Positions 1 to 6,380 of a stretch of 11,001 bases of DNA are shown here, piece by piece. Each line of letters opens with the position of its first letter. The first letter of the stretch is position 1. The translations under genes were made by a program, and so were the position numbers. Under the pieces are notes generated by a model that saw only the letters and a list, made by a program, of their open reading frames with translations, searched no databases and was not told the origin of the DNA. The stretch is from JBEGTT01 sp041179245. GTDB taxonomy: Bacteria > Pseudomonadota > Gammaproteobacteria > Burkholderiales > Rhodocyclaceae. Location: the NCBI GenBank assembly GCA_041179245.1, contig JBEGTT010000138.1, forward strand, positions 1 through 11,001, given 5' to 3'.

Positions 1-664
1 CCCGCAACAAGGTTGATCGCGTCAAACTGTAGTGTGATCGCTCCCGTATCCGCTCGATGAGCGCCAACTTCCCTGCATTCCCCTGCAAATCACGGTTGAC
101 ATAAGAAACTGCGCCAATCAGCAGGTCGGCGAGTTGCAATTGCTCAATCTCGTGTGAGTGCACCAGTTGCAGACGTTCGATCACCTCGCGAGAAAAGTCG
201 TACAAGTTGTTGCACAGCACCTCATGCAGCCTCGCTGCCTTCTGTGCTCCGCAGGTATCCTTGATATCAAGATAGACGCGATAACGGGCCGTCGGACTGA
301 AAATGACTTTCAGCATGTCGAAATACATCTTGTAGTACCACGTGTCGTGGTCCTGTCCGGGGAAAGCACCATGCCGCAACAGCGATTTATCCGGCACGAT
401 TAGCGCCCGAAAATGCAGGTCGTCATCGTCAAAGAAATAATCGATAAGGTCGCGATACAAATCCACCTTGGCAGGAGAGACCTTGGTCCACTTCACCTCA
501 AACTGCGGTGACACGCCGTGTTTCTGCTTGATCTCGCGCAGGCGGACGGCAATCTCTCGCGTCTTGTCCAGCGGACACCAGACCGCACCGAGCACCATCG
601 CCTTCTGCCCGTCGTTTTCCAAATGGCAGGATTCGTCGCAATAGACGTTAAATGTGTCACTCAT
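1..664 (-). CDS. DUF3800 domain protein, 3' end missing
   Basis: Open reading from an ATG at 664 to the left edge, giving 221 codons without a stop, so the C-terminus is missing. It was found by translating the minus strand directly. The N-terminus YCDESCH (residues 8-14, with D10, E11, S12) opening a beta strand, a central YLDIKD (131-136) and a late LQLADLLIGAV stretch (176-186, with Q177 and D180) are the usual landmarks of DUF3800. The spaced acidic residues suggest a metal-dependent, RNase H-like nuclease, but this is inference and the family's activity is not firmly established. It is the last visible gene of the operon, 32 bases after the reverse transcriptase stop, with its own good ribosome binding site. 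The domain is nearly complete for the family, so only a short tail is probably lost. Family assignment is fairly sure; function is not. Confidence 0.8.
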   Translation of the reverse strand, partial: MSDTFNVYCDESCHLENDGQKAMVLGAVWCPLDKTREIAVRLREIKQKHGVSPQFEVKWTKVSPAKVDLYRDLIDYFFDDDDLHFRALIVPDKSLLRHGAFPGQDHDTWYYKMYFDMLKVIFSPTARYRVYLDIKDTCGAQKAARLHEVLCNNLYDFSREVIERLQLVHSHEIEQLQLADLLIGAVSYVNRDLQGNAGKLALIERIRERSHYSLTRSTLLR

Positions 665-671
665 CGTTTAG

Positions 672-677
672 CACCTC
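672..677 (-). promoter_or_regulatory. Ribosome binding site of the DUF3800 gene
   Basis: On the minus strand GAGGTG lies 7 bases before the ATG at 664, in the 32-base gap after the reverse transcriptase stop. It supports this start. It also shows that this gene has its own initiation signal, unlike the upstream genes joined by ATGA overlaps. Confidence 0.65.
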
Positions 678-696
678 AATGAATATCTGGGCAGTA

Positions 697-2298
697 CTAC
701 CCGGAAACATCGCCAACCAAATACGCCAGATCAAAATCATCGTCGTCACCGTAGCCTTGGGCAACTGGCTTAACCGTTACCGGGAGCGTCGCGGCCTCGT
801 CGTAGAAAGAAACGCCAGCCGCTTTCATCGGGCCGAAATACTTATGCATCGTGACAAAATCCTTCCCGCTCTTGTTTGGCAACCAGCCTTTCACATTGGC
901 TTCATAGGCCAGCAGCCATTGCGTATCGGTTAGTTCACCATCGTGCATCAATGCTTCAAGGGGGCTGACATCCACCGGGCCGGTAACCAGTCCCTTAGCA
1001 ATCAAGTGCAAAACACAGAGCGCCACGCAAGGGTCAGACACCAACAAGGATTTTTCGACGACATTTGCATCCAGTGTGCATTCGAGGCAAATCGCGCCCC
1101 ACAACGCCCAAACGACTTCACTGCCATGATGCTGGGGCGCGTGAACCTCAATCAACTGCTGCAAAGATTCGGTAATGCGGGAGCGATCAAGCGGCATGCG
1201 CAGGTGGTACTTGTACAACTCGCCAATCACCGCTGGCGCAGTACCCGGCTCAACGGAAAGACATTGCAGAAGTAGGCTTTCGTATAGCCCCCAATTCTTC
1301 TCGAAAATGGAGATCGAACGCATCCGCTGAACCGAATAGCGAAGAATGGCTTCCTCGCGTTGATTTGCAGCAAGCTCGAAAGCCCTGCCGAAGTAACTTA
1401 GCAAATCGGTTTGCTGCGTACTGGCCGTCGATGAACGAAACGCAAACAATCGAAGATGCGGAACCCATGACGCCTCAAGTTCCGACGGTAGCTCAACGAT
1501 TCGTGTCTTCCTCGGATTCAGTTGAAGCTGAAGATCACCAACCAAGTGCTGCAACCGCCCCAGCGTCTCCTCAGCCTCCGCAATGGTTCGAAAGCCACAG
1601 GCTATGTCGTCGATGTAACGAAAGCCCCGCTTCGTAATCGTGCCTGAGAGTTGAACATCGACCGATGAAAGGATCGCTTCCGCGATAACGAGCGAGGTAT
1701 CCGGCCCAATGGGGATGCCTATTGTCTGCTTATCCTGCCCGTTTCTGATCGCCAAATCGAGTACGTTGCCGAGCAGCGAGTAGTCCGTCGGCCTAGCCTT
1801 CGCTACGGCCTTTTCGTGCAGCGCCCACGGTATTGAATGAGTGTAGATGCTCGGATAGAACTGGCTCAGATCGGTCGCGAGTAGATAGCGCGATGCCGTT
1901 CGTGAGCGTGCCCGTGCAACGGGAATTGCGTCGAAAGGATTCCGAGGGCTGATCACGCGGATGCCATGCTTTTGGTATCGCGGCGTGGTCAGCGAAATCG
2001 GCGATACGATGCAAGCGGCTTTCAGCTCTCCCCAACCTTCGACAACAGCACGTGCTATCTGATACTGATTAACCGGGTTGGGAATGGTCAGCTTACGCCG
2101 TAAGGTTCCGGTGCGGGCCAGGTTATGGATGGCTGGCCGCGAAACCAGATTGTTCTTGCTCCCCTTCTTGGTCGTATCAAGGTGAAAAACCGCCGGGGCC
2201 GTTTCGGCGAACGCACCGAACAACTTGGTATTGAACGGCGGCGGCAGTTCCTTGGGGAAATACCCTCGCGCGAGAATAGTGGCCAAGGGCGAGGTCAT
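697..2298 (-). CDS. Defence-type reverse transcriptase (UG/Abi group)
   Basis: A 533-residue RNA-directed DNA polymerase. The fingers region has RRKLTIPNPVNQ (67-78). Motif A is LATDLSQFYPSIY (140-152, catalytic D143), motif B is GIPIGPDTS (194-202), and motif C is FRYIDD (226-231, catalytic D230 and D231). LQLNPRKTRI (258-267) follows as the motif D region. All three catalytic aspartates are present, so it should be active. The IPIGP form of motif B, in place of the PQG of retrons and group II introns, together with a helical extension of about 230 residues (300-533) and no maturase or HNH domain, points to the UG/Abi defence-associated RTs. I cannot assign a numbered DRT type. The C-terminus carries an acidic run (D518-D521, D523). 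The start overlaps the HEPN gene's stop as ATGA, so translation is probably coupled. There is no room on either side for a separate template ncRNA. A retron is unlikely for that reason. Confidence 0.9.
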   Translation of the reverse strand: MTSPLATILARGYFPKELPPPFNTKLFGAFAETAPAVFHLDTTKKGSKNNLVSRPAIHNLARTGTLRRKLTIPNPVNQYQIARAVVEGWGELKAACIVSPISLTTPRYQKHGIRVISPRNPFDAIPVARARSRTASRYLLATDLSQFYPSIYTHSIPWALHEKAVAKARPTDYSLLGNVLDLAIRNGQDKQTIGIPIGPDTSLVIAEAILSSVDVQLSGTITKRGFRYIDDIACGFRTIAEAEETLGRLQHLVGDLQLQLNPRKTRIVELPSELEASWVPHLRLFAFRSSTASTQQTDLLSYFGRAFELAANQREEAILRYSVQRMRSISIFEKNWGLYESLLLQCLSVEPGTAPAVIGELYKYHLRMPLDRSRITESLQQLIEVHAPQHHGSEVVWALWGAICLECTLDANVVEKSLLVSDPCVALCVLHLIAKGLVTGPVDVSPLEALMHDGELTDTQWLLAYEANVKGWLPNKSGKDFVTMHKYFGPMKAAGVSFYDEAATLPVTVKPVAQGYGDDDDFDLAYLVGDVSG

Positions 2299-3032
2299 GC
2301 GGTGTCAGCCTGATAGGCCTGCACAAAGGCGTCGAACAACGTCTTGATAGCCGGAAAGTTGGCGTTGCCGGCCAGCGTGTTGATGTCGAAACCCAAACAA
2401 ATCTCGATGTCCTTCTGCGAGAGATAGTTGTCGTGAACTAGGGCTTCTCGAATCTGGTCGCTGTCGTCGATGTATTCCCGCTTTTCTGGATCGTTGCTTT
2501 CGCTGCACAGGAAGGCGCCAAACAGTTCTTGGAGCACCGGCGTCATGTGATTCTGGATGTTGGCGATCTCAGTCAAGACCAGCGCAATGTGCACATCCAG
2601 CGCCTGTCGGTCGTTAAAAGTGGTGGTGCCGCTTGGATGCGCGATGCGATTCCTGAACTTCACGAAACGGGAGAATTCGCCGACTTGTTTGTTACCGCAG
2701 CCGATCAACTTGATAAATCGGAAAATTGCAGATTCTTTCAAGTGTTCATAGAACTGGAAAGGGCTGTCTGCCTTGAATAGTTTGTTCTCAACCTCGTTCT
2801 GAAAACCGACCATCGCCTTCTCGAAATCGCTCTTGCGGGCGGCTCGGATGCGCCACACGGCAAAGCAGACATAACTCATGTAAAGCAGGTGAAACGCCAG
2901 ATTGGCGAACTCGTATTTCTCGTTCTCGTAGTTGGTCGCAAACGACTCCCAGAGAAAACCGACATACCGCTCCTCTTCCTTGTTTCGGTAGGATATGGGC
3001 AGGTAATCGAGAATTGCCAGCGCGTCGTCCAT
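2295..3032 (-). CDS. HEPN-like protein with R-x4-H motif
   Basis: A 245-residue, largely alpha-helical soluble protein with no signal peptide or membrane segment. The motif FRNRIAHPSG (126-135) places R127, N128 and H132 in the R-N-x3-H pattern typical of HEPN RNases, preceded by a helix (FSRFVK, 120-125) as in that fold. From family knowledge, such proteins usually cut tRNA or other RNA as toxins or abortive-infection effectors, often as dimers. That role here is inference from one motif and context. The C-terminal 70 residues (about 180-245) are a separate acidic-rich segment I do not recognise. It begins 2 bases after the FRG gene stop and ends in a 4-base ATGA overlap with the reverse transcriptase. 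HEPN and RT functions are combined in one chain in AbiA-type proteins, which makes the pairing here suggestive. It could instead be an inactive structural HEPN partner. Confidence 0.75.
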   Translation of the reverse strand: MDDALAILDYLPISYRNKEEERYVGFLWESFATNYENEKYEFANLAFHLLYMSYVCFAVWRIRAARKSDFEKAMVGFQNEVENKLFKADSPFQFYEHLKESAIFRFIKLIGCGNKQVGEFSRFVKFRNRIAHPSGTTTFNDRQALDVHIALVLTEIANIQNHMTPVLQELFGAFLCSESNDPEKREYIDDSDQIREALVHDNYLSQKDIEICLGFDINTLAGNANFPAIKTLFDAFVQAYQADTA

Positions 3033-3034
3033 TT

Positions 3035-3949
3035 TTACGGGTTTCTGAATAGATCAATTTTGTACGCACAAGCCTGTGCCGCATGTTCTAGCGTTGGCAT
3101 CAATGAATGCGTTGTGATGTCCAGATCAAAAAGCAAACGTAGTAACTCGTCAGCCTCAGATGCTGGCAACGTGACCTTGGTTAACTTGTTATCAGCAAAA
3201 TCAGAGATGGTTGGCCACCGGCCTTGTTCAAGGAAATATTTATTTGCGTAAGGCATATGCAGAAACACCCCTTTTTGTGCCCGAAGAAACGAATTGTCAT
3301 GGCGAGGAACAAGCACCATTTGTAGCGGTTGACCTCCCCCCTTCTTAATGTCTTGATGGTCGAGCATCACCACGGCAATCTTCTCGCTCTTGACAGGTTT
3401 TTTTGCCAAGCTAGATGCTGAAAAGGCTGCGAAATAAGCTGCTACCAAAGGTGACTCTGTCCAATCAAGTAATCGGGTCGGTATCCCGTGATGTTGCGCC
3501 ATGGCAATAGCACTCAGATAGGTTTCACTTGGAAATGGGTTGCTAATTTCCTCTGTGCTGTTACCGTTCGATAGCGAGAAGATGAGGTTAGAGTTTTCGT
3601 TGATTAGTGTGTAGTCAATGGGGGTAGAGAAGCCTAATCGGTCTGCTTCTTCAAGAAACAGAAAGACAGCTCGAAGCTCGGCTTTCAAATGCCAGCCAAG
3701 GCTTTCCAAGTTGTCAGCAGAGAGTTCCCCTGCCGTTTGGAGCGTAAAACGACTCAACGCGTTGCCCCCACGAAATGCCGATGGTTTTAGCTCCCAATCG
3801 CTATCAGCGTGCCCTCTGAAAATAAAGCCACATTGACCATAAGTGTTCGATAGGTACTCCGGGCACCAGCCATGCTGTGTTCGAAACTGGTCGTTATCAA
3901 GGAAGAAGCGCAGAAATTCCTTGGCAGTATCGAATGGCGTTTCTGTCAT
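3035..3949 (-). CDS. FRG domain-containing protein
   Basis: A 304-residue protein with the signature of the FRG family. FIFRGHADSDWELKPSAFR (42-60) contains the name-giving F44-R45-G46. It is followed by AQHHGIPTRLLDW (151-163) and SPLVAAYFA (166-174), then FLRAQKGVF (221-229) and a C-terminal helix containing SLMPTLEHAA (282-291). The domain spans nearly the whole protein. FRG proteins are common passengers of type I restriction operons and defence islands; their biochemical activity is not known to me. The start overlaps the hsdMS stop by 4 bases (ATGA at 3946-3949) with GGTGAGG just upstream, so it is translated with the methylase. The family call is secure; the function is open. Confidence 0.9.
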   Translation of the reverse strand: MTETPFDTAKEFLRFFLDNDQFRTQHGWCPEYLSNTYGQCGFIFRGHADSDWELKPSAFRGGNALSRFTLQTAGELSADNLESLGWHLKAELRAVFLFLEEADRLGFSTPIDYTLINENSNLIFSLSNGNSTEEISNPFPSETYLSAIAMAQHHGIPTRLLDWTESPLVAAYFAAFSASSLAKKPVKSEKIAVVMLDHQDIKKGGGQPLQMVLVPRHDNSFLRAQKGVFLHMPYANKYFLEQGRWPTISDFADNKLTKVTLPASEADELLRLLFDLDITTHSLMPTLEHAAQACAYKIDLFRNP

Positions 3950-6366
3950 GCCTCACCCCACACCCGGTTAATCGTAGCTTTGATCTTGGCCTCAAAGCGT
4001 TCGATCAATTGCTTGTTGGCGTTAACCAAGGCTTGCTCGGTTTCGATTTCGGCAACGATGGCGCGCTGGGTTTCGAGGGGGGGAAGAGGGATTTTGAATT
4101 CCTTTAATTTTTCAATCGTTAATGCCTTATAGGCTGCGCCGAACACAATGTGGTCAATGCCCCCAGAGAACTTGAAGTCGAGACAGTATTTGAGGAAATA
4201 AGGATCGAGATTCGTGAGGTTTCTAACCCATAACAGGTTTCCGTCTTTGAAATAGAACTGCCGATCATCTGCTACCACCCAAGAAATACCGATCGTTCCA
4301 ACAGCAGAAACAAGCAAATCTCCTTTAGCGGGTGCTCCAAATCGTGTTCTGATGGATTCAAATCGCCCTTCCGATATGAACAATTCAAGGCTAATTTCTT
4401 TCCCCTTGTTTAGTTCAACGATTTCCTTCGTACGATAGAAGGGGGTTCCAGAAGGAACATATTCCTCAGCAAGAATGCGCTTGCTAGATGTCACCTCTGA
4501 CACCTCTCCCAACGCCACCAACGGCCACTCCAGCTTCACATCAATCCTTGGCTTGTAGTTCTCAACCACCTGCCGGGCACCGTCGATGATCTTCTGGTAG
4601 CCCTCGATTTCAGCGACGATTTCTTGCTGAATGGCGAGGGGCGGAAGGGGGATTTTATGTGCGTTGTAGACATCGCTTCGGTTTAGGCCGGGAATGCCCG
4701 CGCCACCTTTCAAATTCGGCAAATCCAGCGTTTTAAGAACGTGGTAGAGGAAGCGAATATCTGATTCTTCTGGATTAACGGGCTTTACAAAATACGTGGT
4801 ATCAATGGGATAGCAATTATCGGAAACGAAAGTCACTTCACCAGCAGAACCTTTACGGCCAACAACAATGGCTGGACCTTCAATCAAATACTCATTGTGG
4901 TACCCAGTTATTCCGTTTGACCCAAGCACCGGATATGGGCCATCTACACGTGAAGTCTTTGGAAGGCTCGCGCCATACTCAAGCGTGCACACCTCAGCAA
5001 ATGGCAATAGTTCAAACACCGATTGGCGGTCTAATACAACCTGATAGCGCTCCCCGCTTAGCCCCCATTCTCCGTTTTCCCCGATCCTTTCCCGCGTCAC
5101 CTTGTGCGCCATCGGGCCATTTTCAAATTCAGCGGGGTTGGATAGGAATTCAGCCAGTAGCCGCTTGGCCTCTGGCAAATCGCTACCGGTGACTGCGCGG
5201 CGCTGGGCACCGAGATTGAACCCGTCATTCTCAACCTTGACGAACAGCACAGAATCACTGGTTTTGGCTTGCCGTTTGTCGAGAATCAGGATAGAGGTTT
5301 TAACGCCGGAATAGGGGTTAAACACACCTGCGGGAAGTGACACCACGGCGACTAGCGAGGTTTTGACCAGCATTTCGCGCAACTGCTTGTAGGCGGTGCC
5401 GCTTTGGAAAATGATGCCTTCCGGCACGACGATGGCGGCGCGACCTTGTGGGCTCAGGTGTTCAGCGATGTAGTCGACAAACAGCACTTCGGATCGCGTG
5501 GCCTGCACGGAAAAACGCTTGTGCGGTTTGATCCCGCCTTTCGGCGACATAAACGGCGGGTTAGCCAGAATCACATCCGCGGTTTCGTTCCATTTGTCTT
5601 CGCTGGTCAGGGTGTCGTATTCAACGATGTGCGGATCGGTGAAGCCGTGCAGATAGAGATTGACCAAGGACAGGCGCACCATGTCCGGCGAAATGTCGTA
5701 GCCGTGGATGTTGGCGGCAAGGTTGGCGCGTTCGTCTGGGGATAGCTGGTCGCCAGCCCGTTCTTGAGTGTTCCGGGCAAGGATGTGTTTCCACGCAGAA
5801 ATTAAAAAACCCGCAGTGCCACAGGCAGGGTCAAGGATGCTTTCGTGTTTTTTCGGATCAACAACCTCAACCATAAAGTCGATGATGTGGCGCGGGGTGC
5901 GGAACTGGCCCGCATCGCCTTGGCTACCTAAAACGGAAAGCAGGTATTCAAAGGCATCACCGAGTTTTTCCGAGTGGTCATAGGTAAAAACGTCGATTTC
6001 TTTCAGGAAGCTGCGCAGGGTTTCAGGGTCACGGTAAGGCAAATAGGCGTTTTTGAAGATATCGCGGAACAGCGCCGGAATGCCGGGGTTTTCGTTCATT
6101 TTGCCGATGGCTTCGGAATACAAAGCCAACACATCAAAACCGCCCATGTTCGGGGCCATCAGTTTGGCCCAGCCGTATTTGGCGTATTCCCCGGCAAAGA
6201 ATGTGCGCTCGCCGCCCAACTCTTCCGCTTCGGCATCCATGTCGTCCATGAATTTGTAGATCAGCGCGATGGTGATTTGCTCAACCTGCGATTTAGGGTC
6301 AGGCACTTTTCCAACCAAAATGTCACGGCAGGAATCAATACGGCGTTTGGTATCAGCATCAAGCAT
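3946..6366 (-). CDS. hsdM: Type I restriction methyltransferase-specificity fusion (HsdM-HsdS)
   Basis: An 806-residue single chain combining two subunits that are normally separate. Residues 1-440 are an N6-adenine methyltransferase: an HsdM N-terminal helical part, the AdoMet motif DPACGTAG (179-186) and the catalytic NPPF (269-272). Residues 441-806 are an HsdS specificity subunit. TRD1 spans about 450-570 and ends in a conserved helix starting IPLPPLAIQ (572-580). TRD2 spans about 613-757 and ends in the matching helix starting IPLPPLETQ (759-767). It should methylate adenine in a bipartite target and guide HsdR. With both TRDs present, one chain may act alone, or two may be used per complex. 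The start lies 14 bases after the hsdR stop behind a weak AGAAAGAAG site. No frameshift or internal stop is visible, so the fusion is real in this sequence, unless a sequencing error removed an M-S boundary. The recognition sequence cannot be predicted by eye. Confidence 0.93.
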   Translation of the reverse strand: MLDADTKRRIDSCRDILVGKVPDPKSQVEQITIALIYKFMDDMDAEAEELGGERTFFAGEYAKYGWAKLMAPNMGGFDVLALYSEAIGKMNENPGIPALFRDIFKNAYLPYRDPETLRSFLKEIDVFTYDHSEKLGDAFEYLLSVLGSQGDAGQFRTPRHIIDFMVEVVDPKKHESILDPACGTAGFLISAWKHILARNTQERAGDQLSPDERANLAANIHGYDISPDMVRLSLVNLYLHGFTDPHIVEYDTLTSEDKWNETADVILANPPFMSPKGGIKPHKRFSVQATRSEVLFVDYIAEHLSPQGRAAIVVPEGIIFQSGTAYKQLREMLVKTSLVAVVSLPAGVFNPYSGVKTSILILDKRQAKTSDSVLFVKVENDGFNLGAQRRAVTGSDLPEAKRLLAEFLSNPAEFENGPMAHKVTRERIGENGEWGLSGERYQVVLDRQSVFELLPFAEVCTLEYGASLPKTSRVDGPYPVLGSNGITGYHNEYLIEGPAIVVGRKGSAGEVTFVSDNCYPIDTTYFVKPVNPEESDIRFLYHVLKTLDLPNLKGGAGIPGLNRSDVYNAHKIPLPPLAIQQEIVAEIEGYQKIIDGARQVVENYKPRIDVKLEWPLVALGEVSEVTSSKRILAEEYVPSGTPFYRTKEIVELNKGKEISLELFISEGRFESIRTRFGAPAKGDLLVSAVGTIGISWVVADDRQFYFKDGNLLWVRNLTNLDPYFLKYCLDFKFSGGIDHIVFGAAYKALTIEKLKEFKIPLPPLETQRAIVAEIETEQALVNANKQLIERFEAKIKATINRVWGEA
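4043..4095 (-). repeat. HsdS conserved-region repeat, distal copy
   Basis: This 53-base stretch encodes the end of TRD2 and the start of the C-terminal conserved helix of HsdS. It pairs with 4604-4656: by hand alignment without gaps, 41 of 53 bases match. Such repeats flanking a TRD are the usual sites of TRD exchange in type I systems. Confidence 0.6.
4604..4656 (-). repeat. HsdS conserved-region repeat, central copy
   Basis: The direct-repeat partner of 4043-4095, encoding the end of TRD1 and the start of the central helix. The two copies bracket TRD2, so recombination between them could delete or swap that domain. Confidence 0.6.
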
Positions 6367-6380
6367 CGAACTTCTTTCTA

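Noticed and set aside
697..2298. Retron or group II intron origin for the reverse transcriptase
   Set aside because: Motif B reads GIPIGPDTS rather than the PQG form, there is no maturase or HNH domain, and no space exists for an msr-msd RNA beside the gene.
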